From NCBI RefSeq assembly GCF_030547685.1, contig NZ_JAUOQM010000048.1:216243-280242 (forward strand): a DNA stretch of 64,000 nucleotides. Direction: 5' to 3'. The first letter of the stretch is position 1; each line of letters starts with the position of its first letter. Positions 52,160 through 61,969 of the stretch are shown one piece after another. A program made the translations under genes and the position numbers. The notes under the pieces were generated by a model. That model did no database searches. It was not told the origin of the DNA and saw only the letters and a program-made list of their open reading frames with translations. The stretch comes from Gilvimarinus sp. 2_MG-2023. Lineage in GTDB: Bacteria; Pseudomonadota; Gammaproteobacteria; Pseudomonadales; Cellvibrionaceae.

Positions 52160-54964
52160 TTAAACCATCTTAACCGGCTCAGCTTTCGCATCCGTTGTCA
52201 TGGCTTCAACCGGCGGACGGAAGTCCGTCAGTTTGATACCGCGAACCGCTGCCACATACTCATCGGACGTTGGCATACGACCCAGCACGGCGGACAGTAC
52301 CACAAGCGGTGTTGAGCCAAGCAGTGACTCGCCTTTCTTGTCGTTGCTGTCAGCCACTACACGGCCCTGGAACAGACGGGTAGAGGTTGCCAGTACAGTG
52401 TCGCCCGGCTCGGCTTTTTCTTGGTTGCCCATACACAGGTTACAACCAGGGCGCTCCAGGTACATAATGTTTTCGTACTTGGTACGCGCTTCGCCTTTAG
52501 GGTGACTGTCGTCGAACTCAAAACCGGAGTATTTCTGCAATATCGCCCAGTCGCCCTCGGCTTTTAGCTCGTCCACAATGTTGTAGGTCGGCGGTGCCAC
52601 GACTAATGGTGCTTTAAACTCAACGGCGCCTTTATCGGCTTCGATATTGCGCAGCATCTGGGCGATGATTTGCATATCGCCTTTGTGCACCATGCACGAC
52701 CCCACGAAGGCCAGATCAACGGTTTTATCACCGCCGTAGTATGAAACGGGGCGAATGGTGTCGTGGGTATAGCGCTTCGACGGGTCGTCGTTGTTTACGT
52801 CTGGGTCGGCAATCATTGGCTCGTTGATCTGATCCAAATCAACCACAACTTCCGCAAAGTATTTTGCAGTGTTATCAGGCTTAAGCGCCGGGTTGGTACC
52901 CGACTTGATTTCTTCAATACGCTTGTCAGCCAGTGCGATCAAACCGGCAAGGGTTTTCGCTTCGTTGTCCATACCCTTATCAATCATGATTTGGATACGG
53001 CTCTTAGCCAATTCGAGAGAGCCAATCAGTGTTTCGTCATTAGAAATACAGATAGAGGCTTTCGCCTTCATCTCGGCGGTCCAATCGGTGAAGGTAAACG
53101 CTTGGTCTGCCAGCAAGGTGCCGATATGCACTTCGATAACACGCCCCTGGAAGACGTTTTCGCCACCAAACTGCTTCAGCATTTGCGCTTGAGTTGCGTG
53201 TACCACATCGCGGAAATCCATGTGGTCAGCCATTTCACCTTTAAAGGTTACTTTAACGGACTCAGGAATAGGCATGGCCGACTCACCCGTTGCCAAAGCA
53301 ATGGCCACGGTACCCGAGTCGGCACCGAAGGCAACACCCTTGGACATACGCGTGTGGGAGTCACCGCCAATAATAATGGCTTGGTCATCGACGGTAATGT
53401 CATTCAGCACCTTGTGAATCACGTCGGTCATAGCCGGGTATTCACCCTTAGGGTCACGCGCGGTAATCAGGCCAAAGTTATTCATAAATGACATCAGACG
53501 CGGGATATTGGCTTGTGCTTTTTTATCCCACACAGACGCTGTGTGACAACCTGACTGATAGGCTCCGTCGAGCGCAGGTGAAATCACGGTTGCGGCCATG
53601 GATTCCAACTCTTGCGAGGTCATCAAGCCGGTGGTGTCTTGCGAGCCGACAATGTTTACCTTAACTCGAACATCGGAACCGGCGTGCAGCGGCGCATCAG
53701 AGGCAACGCCCACGGCGTTTCTGTTGAAGATTTTTTCTACCGCGGTCAAGCCCTGGCCGGCGTGAGATATTTCACTAGAGGGAGCATAGACGTCAGCGGG
53801 CTCAACTCCGAGCACTTCGGCGGCAAAGGTTTGCAGCTTCTTGCCGAATACCACAGCGTAAGAGCCGCCAGCGCGCATAAATTCCACTTTTTGTGGGGTG
53901 AATGCGTCCGCAACATCCGCGACAACGGCGCCGTCTTTATACAGCTTTTTCTCTTTAGAGTTGATGGTCAGTACGGTGCCAGTGTCTACCGAGTAGACTT
54001 GCTCCAGCACGGGCTCACCGGCATCGTTTCTGATGACTTTGCCATCGGCATCGGTCTTTTTGACCCAGTTTTTCAAATCAAGGCCAATACCACCGGTAAC
54101 TCCAACGGTGGTTAAAAAGATGGGGGAAATACCATTGGTACCCGCCACGACAGGCTTCATATTCACAAATGGAATGTATGGGCTAGCAGGCTCGCCGGCC
54201 CACAGTGCCACATTGTTAACACCCGACATACGTGATGAACCTACACCCATAGTGCCCTTCTCGGCCACCAACATCACTTTTTTACCTGGGTTGTCGGCTT
54301 GTAGCGCTTGAATTTTTTGCTGCGCTTCGGGGGTGATCATGCACTGGCCGTGCAGTTCACGGTCAGAGCGAGAGTGCGCCTGGTTACCTGGCGATAATAA
54401 ATCGGTAGAAATATCACCTACCGCAGCCACATAAGTGACAACATCGGTGGTCTCTTCCAATTCGGGAAGCTTGGTGAAAAACTCGGCCTTGGCATAGCTT
54501 TCCAGAATCTCTTTGGCAAGTGCGTTGCCTTCTTTATACGCTGCGCTCAAGCGGTCGTAATCAGCTTCGTACAGAAACACCTGGGTCTTTAATACTTCAG
54601 CGGCAGATTTGGCGATCGCTTCGTCATTCCCAAGCGCCAAGTCAAGCAGCACTTCGATAGACGGACCACCTTTCATGTGCGAGAGCAACTCAAACGCAAA
54701 TTCGGGGGTGATTTCGGCAACCGTCTCTTTGCCCAGAATAATATCTTTTAAAAATACCGCTTTAACGCCTGCGGCACTGGTGGTGCCTGGCAAGGTGTTG
54801 TAGATGAAGAACTTCAATGAGTCTTCGCGGTGCTCGTGCCCGGTCTCTTTGATTTGCTCGATAATTTCAGACAGCAAATCAGCGCTGTCGATGGGCTTGG
54901 GCTGCAACCCTAGCTCCGATTTGCGGGTTTCGATCTCAGCCAAATACTCTGCATATAAACTCAT
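52160..54964 (-). CDS. acnB: Aconitate hydratase B
   Basis: Interconverts citrate and isocitrate in the TCA cycle and, in the family, can act as an iron-responsive RNA-binding protein. The 934-aa protein has the AcnB layout with the HEAT-like domain first (about 1-160) and the swivel domain next, then the cluster domains. Cluster cysteines lie in SGCHTASVW and in ERPGCNLCMGN. It is longer than the E. coli enzyme (865 aa); the additional residues seem spread over loops such as KTDADGKVIRNDAGEPVLEQ. An AGGAG site precedes the ATG. Confidence 0.96.
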   Translation of the reverse strand: MSLYAEYLAEIETRKSELGLQPKPIDSADLLSEIIEQIKETGHEHREDSLKFFIYNTLPGTTSAAGVKAVFLKDIILGKETVAEITPEFAFELLSHMKGGPSIEVLLDLALGNDEAIAKSAAEVLKTQVFLYEADYDRLSAAYKEGNALAKEILESYAKAEFFTKLPELEETTDVVTYVAAVGDISTDLLSPGNQAHSRSDRELHGQCMITPEAQQKIQALQADNPGKKVMLVAEKGTMGVGSSRMSGVNNVALWAGEPASPYIPFVNMKPVVAGTNGISPIFLTTVGVTGGIGLDLKNWVKKTDADGKVIRNDAGEPVLEQVYSVDTGTVLTINSKEKKLYKDGAVVADVADAFTPQKVEFMRAGGSYAVVFGKKLQTFAAEVLGVEPADVYAPSSEISHAGQGLTAVEKIFNRNAVGVASDAPLHAGSDVRVKVNIVGSQDTTGLMTSQELESMAATVISPALDGAYQSGCHTASVWDKKAQANIPRLMSFMNNFGLITARDPKGEYPAMTDVIHKVLNDITVDDQAIIIGGDSHTRMSKGVAFGADSGTVAIALATGESAMPIPESVKVTFKGEMADHMDFRDVVHATQAQMLKQFGGENVFQGRVIEVHIGTLLADQAFTFTDWTAEMKAKASICISNDETLIGSLELAKSRIQIMIDKGMDNEAKTLAGLIALADKRIEEIKSGTNPALKPDNTAKYFAEVVVDLDQINEPMIADPDVNNDDPSKRYTHDTIRPVSYYGGDKTVDLAFVGSCMVHKGDMQIIAQMLRNIEADKGAVEFKAPLVVAPPTYNIVDELKAEGDWAILQKYSGFEFDDSHPKGEARTKYENIMYLERPGCNLCMGNQEKAEPGDTVLATSTRLFQGRVVADSNDKKGESLLGSTPLVVLSAVLGRMPTSDEYVAAVRGIKLTDFRPPVEAMTTDAKAEPVKMV

Positions 54965-55795
54965 AATACTTCTCCTGACTCAACTCTTTATACAAGCGCT
55001 GTATTTGTGTCGCCATTGCGCAGGCGCACACGCTTCTAAGAAAAACTGGACACATTTAAGCACCGCCAGCCCATCAATTTAGGCAAACAACACCACCGCA
55101 GGCTATCACTCGTTACTTTTTAGTTTTTTTATTACCGCAATCTATGCTCGCCATACACCCCACTTACAAGGTTGATTACTTATGTAGCCAATGGTTTGTT
55201 GCGCAGACCCGGGCCGATTGAGCACAGACCAATACAGCTGGACCGCTATTGGGCGGCCCACTCGTATTATCCAATTCGCAACACGTCGGCCCGGCCGGCA
55301 ATCCTTATGGGCGACACATAGGTAGGTAAGCCAACACGGTTAGCCAATACTTTCCTGCTGCGGACTGAACCAACAAACAAACTAAGTGGGTGTGTATCGC
55401 ACAACTGCCGATCGTGGAAGGTGAGATACCGGGCTCGCATCATACAGACTGCCGCCAAAAATGACTATATCTAGGGTGATATCTGTTGATGCAATTACCC
55501 CCACCGATGGCGTTAAATCGCCACTTTTAGGCCTAATAGTGCCATTGACAAGAGTTTTTCCAGCGCGGGGGCAACTGGCAACCCACTCCAATATCAAGCC
55601 TCGATAAAAGCGCAAACACAAGGGTCAAACAATTGGGAGCCAGAGGCGAAAATAACACAACAGAAATAACTGCCTATTATTAATCCCCTGTTCAGCTTTC
55701 CAGTCGCATACTCACCATCAATCAATAAGCGCAGAACATAGAACTGGCGCCGCCCTAGGCGACATAAACGATAGGTCAAGAAAATAGAGGGAAAT
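54965..55795. other. 830-base intergenic region between acnB and tRNA-Val
   Basis: No supportable gene. Frames of 60-79 codons on the minus strand have no recognisable content and no good ribosome sites. It must contain the acnB promoter (just above 54964), but no convincing consensus stands out. No obvious repeats or hairpins were seen. Confidence 0.5.
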
Positions 55796-55872
55796 TGGTA
55801 CGACCGAGTGGACTCGAACCACCGACCCCCACCATGTCAAGGTGGTGCTCTAACCAGCTGAGCTACGGTCGT
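55796..55872 (-). tRNA. tRNA-Val (anticodon GAC)
   Basis: A 77-nt cloverleaf on the minus strand. The acceptor is ACGACCG paired with CGGTCGT, with discriminator A and an encoded CCA. The anticodon loop is CTTGACA (GAC) and the T-arm is GGTTCGAGTCC. The anticodon and T arms are almost identical to E. coli tRNA-Val(GAC). Confidence 0.97.
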
Positions 55873-55910
55873 ACTAAGGCGCTGCGAGCATTGCGCTCAA
55901 CAGGGCGCGA

Positions 55911-55939
55911 ACTTTATCAAGGGTTGGCAACACTGGCAA
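55911..55939 (-). promoter_or_regulatory. Sigma-70 promoter of tRNA-Val(GAC)
   Basis: On the minus strand TTGCCA (55934-55939), a 17-base spacer, then TAAAGT (55911-55916) and a GC-rich stretch TCGCGCCC. It is typical of stable-RNA promoters. Confidence 0.7.
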
Positions 55940-56045
55940 GTGTTTTTCAGCCCCCTAGTTAACAAATTAAAACAGATATTAGCCAACGAGTGCCCAATAA
56001 TAGGCGAATTACGTGTTGAGACTCACTCTTTCTCGACAAATACCG

Positions 56046-56051
56046 TATAAT
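56046..56051 (+). promoter_or_regulatory. -10 element upstream of the WbpM-like gene
   Basis: A consensus TATAAT followed by AGCCCC, 26 bases before the GTG start. No good -35 hexamer is seen at the right spacing, so the promoter may need an activator. Confidence 0.5.
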
Positions 56052-56076
56052 AGCCCCGCTTAAGGATGTAGATCGC

Positions 56077-58023
56077 GTGTTTTTGACCACTAGGCCCTTT
56101 TTAATGCTAAAAGCGTTATTTGATTCATCAAGAACGACCAAACGGTTAGTTTCTCTTGCCTACGACACCTTTGCGATTGCAATCGCCCTTTACGCCTCTG
56201 TCTGCCTACGTCTGGGCAAATTCGACATCCCCATTACCGAAAGAGAGCTTGGCACCCTAGGCATTACCATCGTATTTACCCTGATCGCCTTTATCAAAAT
56301 GGGCATGTACCGCGCTATTTTACGCTACATGACGCCACAGGCGCTCAATACTGTATTTTTAGGCAGCTGCTTCTCAGCTTTAACTCTAGCCGTGGGCAGT
56401 TTTTATACCCATTCATTTATACCTCGTTCCGTCCCCTTTATTTACTTAACCGTCAGCCTAATATTGCTCGGTGGCCCCCGTTTACTGGTGCACCATATCG
56501 CCATGGTGCTGGATGGCACCCGAGTCGGCAAACGCGAGCCGGTTATTGTGTACGGCGCCGGTTATACCGGGCACCAGCTGCGACTGGCGCTTAAAGCTAC
56601 AAACTATAAAGTCGTCGCCTTTATCGATGATGACAGCGCTCGCCAAGGCTCGGTTTTTGCCAACATTAAGGTTCAGAGCCCCGAGCAGCTTCCGGAAATT
56701 ATCCGTAAATGCAGTGCCACACGAGTATTGCTAGCACTGGGGAACACCCCTCACTCGCGCCGAGCTCAGATTATTAAAAGACTCGAGCCATTAGGCGTTA
56801 CCGTACAGACTGCTCCGGCCATTCCCGACTTGATCAGTGGCCGGGCCCGAATTGAGCATATACGTGACGTTGATATTGAAGATTTGCTCGGCCGTGACCC
56901 GGTTAAAGCCAATACCGAGCTACTAAGTGCCTGTATATCTGGCAAAGTAGTGATGGTCACCGGCGCCGGCGGCTCCATTGGAGGCGAGCTTTGCCGACAA
57001 ATCATTCAGCGTAAACCGCGCCGAATCGTATTGTTTGAGCTGAATGAATACAGCCTGTACCGTCTGGAGTCTGAGCTTAAGAGCATTGCCAGCGAACATA
57101 ATCTTAAGCTTGAGATTATCCCCCTACTCGGCTCGGTGCAAAAAGAACACCGTGTAGAAACAGTAATGCGCACCTTTGGTGTACAAACCGTTTACCATGC
57201 CGCCGCCTATAAGCATGTACCACTGGTTGAGCACAATATCGTTGAAGGTGTACGCAATAACGTTTATGGCACCTGGTACACCGCTGAGGCAGCTATACGT
57301 GCCGGGGTAGAATCTTTTGTACTCATTTCTACCGACAAAGCCGTTCGCCCCACCAATATTATGGGTGCCTCGAAACGTATGGCAGAACTGGTACTGCAAG
57401 GCTTGTCACAACGCCAGAACAGTACAAGGTTCAGCATGGTGCGTTTTGGTAATGTATTGGGTTCATCGGGCTCAGTAGTCCCCCTGTTTCGCCAACAGAT
57501 CAAAGCCGGTGGCCCCGTTACCGTCACCCACCCAGAAATTATTCGTTATTTTATGACTATTCCCGAGGCGGCAGAATTGGTTATTCAAGCCGGCTCCATG
57601 GGAACCGGTGGCGATGTACTGGTCTTGGATATGGGTGAGCCGGTTAAAATTGATGACTTAGCCAAACGCATGATTCACCTATCGGGCCTGACGGTTAAAT
57701 CACAAACCGAGCCCGATGGCGATATCGATGTCACCTACACGGGTTTACGCCCCGGTGAAAAACTCTATGAAGAGCTTTTAATTGGCGATAATGTCAGTGG
57801 CACCGATCACGATCGCATTATGCGCGCCGAAGAGTATTGTTTAACCTGGCCCGAAACAAAAGTCATATTGGATGATCTCGATACCGCTTGCCACGATTAC
57901 AGTTGCGACCGGGTGCGAGAACTGCTGATGACAGCCCCCACCGGTTATACCACCCAAGAAGCACTTGGAGATGCGGTGTGGCTACACAAGTCACACAGCG
58001 GCGTTCTACGCGTGGTTAAATAA
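56077..58023 (+). CDS. wbpM: WbpM/CapD-type membrane nucleotide-sugar 4,6-dehydratase
   Basis: A 648-aa enzyme expected to convert UDP-GlcNAc to its 4-keto-6-deoxy form for O-antigen or capsule sugars. The N-terminus has about four membrane helices (between 25 and 140). A first Rossmann segment (YGAGYTGHQLR, about 159-169) lacks later catalytic features. The catalytic domain starts at VMVTGAGGSIGGEL (about 291-304) and contains NVYGTW, STDKAVRPTNIMGASKR and FGNVLGSSGSVVPLF. Length is close to P. aeruginosa WbpM (665 aa). The start used is GTG with AAGGA about 11 bases upstream; an ATG at 56104 is the alternative. Confidence 0.9.
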   Translation: MFLTTRPFLMLKALFDSSRTTKRLVSLAYDTFAIAIALYASVCLRLGKFDIPITERELGTLGITIVFTLIAFIKMGMYRAILRYMTPQALNTVFLGSCFSALTLAVGSFYTHSFIPRSVPFIYLTVSLILLGGPRLLVHHIAMVLDGTRVGKREPVIVYGAGYTGHQLRLALKATNYKVVAFIDDDSARQGSVFANIKVQSPEQLPEIIRKCSATRVLLALGNTPHSRRAQIIKRLEPLGVTVQTAPAIPDLISGRARIEHIRDVDIEDLLGRDPVKANTELLSACISGKVVMVTGAGGSIGGELCRQIIQRKPRRIVLFELNEYSLYRLESELKSIASEHNLKLEIIPLLGSVQKEHRVETVMRTFGVQTVYHAAAYKHVPLVEHNIVEGVRNNVYGTWYTAEAAIRAGVESFVLISTDKAVRPTNIMGASKRMAELVLQGLSQRQNSTRFSMVRFGNVLGSSGSVVPLFRQQIKAGGPVTVTHPEIIRYFMTIPEAAELVIQAGSMGTGGDVLVLDMGEPVKIDDLAKRMIHLSGLTVKSQTEPDGDIDVTYTGLRPGEKLYEELLIGDNVSGTDHDRIMRAEEYCLTWPETKVILDDLDTACHDYSCDRVRELLMTAPTGYTTQEALGDAVWLHKSHSGVLRVVK

Positions 58024-58071
58024 ATAACCCAATAGACTTTTCTAAGTCTCACCCGCCGCTAGTGAAATATT

Positions 58072-59070
58072 TTAATGCTGGCCTACCGCTTCCTTTTCTG
58101 GCTTACCCGCCTTCAACCTTAAAGCGATAGAGACTAACGGGGTATAAGCGACCAACAACCCCACAACACCTGATACCGACCCCACCACCACTGCTACCGC
58201 CCATGGCAACAACCAACACACATTTACCACGACAGCCAAAAGCGTTACCTTTGTATGCGATTGTAAAGCCCTTGCACTGTATTGATAGGCGTGGGTTCTG
58301 TGAGCGTTAAAAATGGCTTGTCGCAAAATTGCGCGTCTCAGTAAGGTGCAAGTTGAATCCACCACAAAGACACCCATTAAAATTAACAGGGCCCAAAACA
58401 TCACAGCATTAGTCGCCACAAAATAAACACTCAGCGCCGCAAACAAAGCCCCTAAAAAGGCACTGCCAGAGTCACCCATAAATATTTTTGCATTGGGGAA
58501 ATTCCAAAGTAAAAAGCCAAATACGGCGCCAGCCAACAGTAAAAAATAATGTGCTAACTCTGTGTACTCAACGCCTAACAAAAAACATAAGGAAAGCAAC
58601 ACACTGATGGCCTCTAGTGCTGCCAAGCCATTAATACCATCCATAAAGTTATATAAGTTGGTACACCAGACAAACCACACCAGCAGTAACAACCATAACC
58701 ACACACCAGTGAGCAGCCAACCACTCAGTGACAGCGCCTCGGGACGGATGCAAAAGACAGCCACCGCGGCCGACAACAATTGGACGACCAACCGCAATCG
58801 ACGCGACGCTTGTCGATAATCATCGTACAAACCCACACACCCCACCCACAATGCTGACAACAGTATTGGCCAGACGGTTTGTACGGGCAACAGCAATACA
58901 CCACCGACTATAGCGATAAGTATAATGCTCACGCCACCGCCACGCGGCGTGGCTACCGTGTGTGAGCTGCGCTCACCGGGAACGTCAAGCATATGCATTT
59001 TGCTGACAGCCATACGAATGGCGCCGGTTAAGAGTGCACCTAGCACAAACCCCAAAAAAAGTAGCGCCAT
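58072..59070 (-). CDS. wbpL: WbpL/WecA-type undecaprenyl-phosphate sugar-1-phosphate transferase
   Basis: A 332-aa integral membrane protein with about 10-11 helices. It has the polyprenyl-phosphate transferase motifs: GLYDDY, TNLYNFMDGINGLA, FMGDSGSAFLG and NAHRTHAYQ. It would load the first sugar of the O-unit onto the lipid carrier. It resembles WbpL (FucNAc/QuiNAc-1-P transferase) more than WecA by the DVPGERSSHTVATPRGGG opening (family knowledge). It overlaps the epimerase gene by one base (TAATG) and converges on wbpM. Confidence 0.9.
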   Translation of the reverse strand: MALLFLGFVLGALLTGAIRMAVSKMHMLDVPGERSSHTVATPRGGGVSIILIAIVGGVLLLPVQTVWPILLSALWVGCVGLYDDYRQASRRLRLVVQLLSAAVAVFCIRPEALSLSGWLLTGVWLWLLLLVWFVWCTNLYNFMDGINGLAALEAISVLLSLCFLLGVEYTELAHYFLLLAGAVFGFLLWNFPNAKIFMGDSGSAFLGALFAALSVYFVATNAVMFWALLILMGVFVVDSTCTLLRRAILRQAIFNAHRTHAYQYSARALQSHTKVTLLAVVVNVCWLLPWAVAVVVGSVSGVVGLLVAYTPLVSIALRLKAGKPEKEAVGQH

Positions 59071-60026
59071 TAGTCAGCCCCCTTGGGTGATTGAGCGTGG
59101 CGAGCGTAGGCGATCAAGCTTTGCCGGGTGGAGACACTCGCTGCCGAAGAGAAATTTAAAGCAGCGTGCAACTTTGAAGAGTCGACGGTTAAATCAGAGG
59201 TGAGTTTTGATAATTTTTTTTGCTGCCCCAAGACAAAAGCAGCCGCTTTTAATAAAGCCGACGGCAAAGTAAAAAGGGTTAACGACACCTTGGAGCCCTC
59301 AGCCAAGCTGCGCATAATATCAGGAGTGGATACAGGCTCGGCACTGCCCACTAAATACAATTGATTGTATACCTTAGCATTATTGAGGCAGGCTAAGACA
59401 ATACTCGCTAAAGTATCGACATCCAGTAAGGTGCGCTTGTTGTGTATGCCTGCCAATGGCAGAGGCAGCCTCGCCTGTGTTAGCTTTAATAAACTGTTCA
59501 TATTGCCCTTACAGTTGGGCCCGTAAACCAGAGGCAGGCGCAGTATGGTTATATTAAGCTCGGAGTTGCCGGCCACCTGCCATAATTTTTGTTCAGCTAA
59601 ATATTTTGATTGCGCGTAAGGTGTGCGCGGACTGGGGCTGTCTTTTTCGGTATAGGGCTCACATTTCCCCTCACCATTCACACCAATGGAACTCAGAAAA
59701 ATAAAATGTGCGACTCCAGCTTTTACACAAGCGAGAGCCAACTTCTCGGTAAACTCAGCATTTACCGAAATAAATGCCTTTTTTTGCGCTGGGCTTGGGC
59801 GAGCGATATGGGCCAGGCCCGCGCAATGAACAACGACTTCGACGCCTTTTAACTTTTCACTTAACATCTCAATCGTATCAGTGGCGGCGAGCGTTAGCCC
59901 CTGATGCATGGCTAGCGAATGTGAAGCGGGTATTAGGCGATGACCTGAAGATTGAGAAATCAATTGCAGCAATGAGCGTCCAATAAAGCCGCTTGCCCCT
60001 GTGACGAGTACGCTCAAGCCAGCCAT
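59070..60026 (-). CDS. NAD-dependent epimerase/dehydratase (WbpK/WbpV-like)
   Basis: A 318-aa extended SDR with VTGASGFIGRSLLQL (cofactor loop), HCAGLAHIA, SSIGVNGEG and the YxxxK pair in YAQSKYLAEQ. By sequence type and position next to a WbpL-like transferase, it probably reduces or epimerises the 4-keto sugar made by the WbpM-like enzyme; the exact product is not readable. It is coupled on both sides by TAATG overlaps. Confidence 0.88.
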   Translation of the reverse strand: MAGLSVLVTGASGFIGRSLLQLISQSSGHRLIPASHSLAMHQGLTLAATDTIEMLSEKLKGVEVVVHCAGLAHIARPSPAQKKAFISVNAEFTEKLALACVKAGVAHFIFLSSIGVNGEGKCEPYTEKDSPSPRTPYAQSKYLAEQKLWQVAGNSELNITILRLPLVYGPNCKGNMNSLLKLTQARLPLPLAGIHNKRTLLDVDTLASIVLACLNNAKVYNQLYLVGSAEPVSTPDIMRSLAEGSKVSLTLFTLPSALLKAAAFVLGQQKKLSKLTSDLTVDSSKLHAALNFSSAASVSTRQSLIAYARHAQSPKGAD

Positions 60027-61438
60027 TACTGATCGATACTTTCTATATAATTATTAGTAAAGCGGACCACATCGTCATCGCCAAAATAATCGCCAGTTTG
60101 TACTTCGATTATTTCCAGCATCTCTTCACCCGTATTATGCAAAGCGTGTACATCTCCCGCCTCAATATAGATTGATTCATTCTTAACCAATGATTGAGCT
60201 TTGCCACCCACGCTAACATCAGCTTCACCCTGCACCACAACCCAATGTTCCGCACGATGCTTATGCACTTGCAGTGAAATACTGGCCGACGGCTTCACCC
60301 TCACATGCTTAACTTGATAGTGCTCACCTAAATTCATTACCTCGACACTGCCCCAAGGCCGATGCAATAAAGAGTGGCGCCGGTGTTCCGAGCGCCCCGA
60401 CTGTTTAATTTGAGCTACAATTTCTTTAACTCCCTGGCCTTGATTCATATCCATTACAAGCAAAGCGTCTGGAGTATCAACCACCGCCAAGTTATGAATC
60501 CCTAGAGTACTCACTAAACGAGAAGTGGAATAAATTAAAGAGTTCTCCGTATTTTTGACGATAACATCGCCAACCACCGCATTACCTGCAGCGTCTTTAG
60601 GCATGGCGTCTAACACTGAGTTCCAGCTGCCAATGTCACTCCAGTCGGCACTGAACGGAACAACCACGCCAAGCTTGGTACGCTCCATGATAGCAACATC
60701 AATGGATACTGAGGGAGACTCCTTAAAGGATTTTTCTTCGGCTCGAACAAAGTCCAAATCAACGTATTTTTCACTGAGTGACTGAGCAATACACTGATAT
60801 ACCTCAGGCTCATAAATTTCCACCTCAGATAGTAGTGTATTTGCAGCGAATAAAAACATTCCACTGTTCCAGTAATAATTACCTGCCTGCAAATACTCTT
60901 CAGCAGTAGCCGCATCGGGTTTTTCATGAAAAGCGGTAATATTACTGGCAACGCCAAACTGTTCAGCTTCAATGTAGCCATAACCCGTTTCTGGATATTG
61001 AGGAACAACACCAAAGGTCACAATCTTTCCTTTTTGAGCAAAATTCAAACCCTGCTCAATAGCCTGACTAAAAGCTGTTGCATCATCAATAATATGATCA
61101 GCTGGAAGGGCCAGAATAGTAGCGCCAGGGTATTTCTCAGCAACAAACGCCGCCGCCAATGCTATAGCTGGTGCAGTATTTCGTGCCGCCGGCTCCAGCA
61201 ATATATCGCAACTGCGATTAATATCACTAAGCTGTTGAGCGATAAGAAAGCGGTGGTCGTTATTGCATACAATGACAGGACGGGTATCGATACCGCATGC
61301 CTCCACTCGTTTGAGTGTTTTTTGTATCAATGTCTGCTCAACATCTGTCAAATGCAGGCACTGCTTGGGAAACAACTCACGAGACATAGGCCAAAGACGG
61401 TTACCAGAGCCGCCAGCCAATAACACAGGAACGATCAT
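60026..61438 (-). CDS. manC: Mannose-1-phosphate guanylyltransferase/mannose-6-phosphate isomerase
   Basis: A 470-aa bifunctional enzyme making GDP-mannose. The pyrophosphorylase signature is LLAGGSGNRLWPMSRELFPKQ (quoted in part: GGSGNRLWPMSRELFPKQ), and the C-terminal cupin isomerase domain has SISLQVHKHRAEHWVVVQG. It is the first gene of the three-gene minus-strand operon manC-epimerase-wbpL. A 10-bp inverted repeat TTCTCTATTT/AAATAGAGAA (61443-61452 and 61525-61534) flanks its leader. Confidence 0.94.
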   Translation of the reverse strand: MIVPVLLAGGSGNRLWPMSRELFPKQCLHLTDVEQTLIQKTLKRVEACGIDTRPVIVCNNDHRFLIAQQLSDINRSCDILLEPAARNTAPAIALAAAFVAEKYPGATILALPADHIIDDATAFSQAIEQGLNFAQKGKIVTFGVVPQYPETGYGYIEAEQFGVASNITAFHEKPDAATAEEYLQAGNYYWNSGMFLFAANTLLSEVEIYEPEVYQCIAQSLSEKYVDLDFVRAEEKSFKESPSVSIDVAIMERTKLGVVVPFSADWSDIGSWNSVLDAMPKDAAGNAVVGDVIVKNTENSLIYSTSRLVSTLGIHNLAVVDTPDALLVMDMNQGQGVKEIVAQIKQSGRSEHRRHSLLHRPWGSVEVMNLGEHYQVKHVRVKPSASISLQVHKHRAEHWVVVQGEADVSVGGKAQSLVKNESIYIEAGDVHALHNTGEEMLEIIEVQTGDYFGDDDVVRFTNNYIESIDQ

Positions 61439-61718
61439 AAGTTTCTCTATTTATCAAAATATCAAAAAGCGTAACCCAATGGCTGCGCCCTTAATGTCTG
61501 CCGCTATTTTGACATAATGACGACAAATAGAGAATCTACGAGCTAACCATGCCTCTGAAATAAGCAGCTCAGCTAACACTTATTGGCGCATTCGAGCCCG
61601 AGCCATCGAGTGTAAATAAGGCCTCGCGCCACAATACGGCGTTCCGTCGGTTAAGCTAACGCCAATTAAGTTGAAATTCGAAGCCCTGAATCTGACAATC
61701 ATCGGCATTGGGCTTAAG
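61439..61718. other. Leader and promoter region of the manC operon
   Basis: About 280 bases with no gene. Apart from the 10-bp inverted repeat TTCTCTATTT/AAATAGAGAA described with manC, I see no consensus promoter or terminator. Confidence 0.5.
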
Positions 61719-61895
61719 CTATCCCCCAAAGCGCGAAGATTTTCCCTTTTTATTAATGGCCGTAAACATGTTTGATTTTGCTAAGCGGGGTTTGTTTTTA
61801 CAGGGGGTTCTTGTCCTAACAGCCTGGAGAATTTTAGGGGCGAAGGCTGCCAGTAACAAGCCTACATAACCCCAACCCAATATTGTTACTTTCAT
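61719..61895 (-). pseudogene. Remnant of a nucleotide-sugar dehydrogenase gene (WbpA/Ugd-like N-terminus)
   Basis: A 58-codon minus-strand frame begins MKVTILGWGYVGLLLAAF. This is the Rossmann start of UDP-glucose/UDP-GlcNAc 6-dehydrogenases (family form MKxTIxGxGYVGL). After about residue 19 the similarity ends and the frame becomes basic and unstructured before a TAG stop. No ribosome site is visible. In P. aeruginosa the UDP-GlcNAc dehydrogenase gene wbpA lies in the corresponding place near himD, so a decayed wbpA-like gene is a reasonable reading. Confidence 0.5.
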
Positions 61896-61969
61896 AATGA
61901 TATAACGTCAAACATTGTTTACATGTCAGCCAGTAAACCTATGAACTTTTACATTGTTTTTAGAATTCG

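Noticed and set aside
52763..53491. 242-codon plus-strand ORF
   Set aside because: Opposite-strand shadow of acnB, whose reading frame is fully conserved with its family.
55267..55779. Three overlapping minus-strand ORFs of 61-79 codons between acnB and tRNA-Val
   Set aside because: No ribosome sites, no domain content and mutually exclusive frames.
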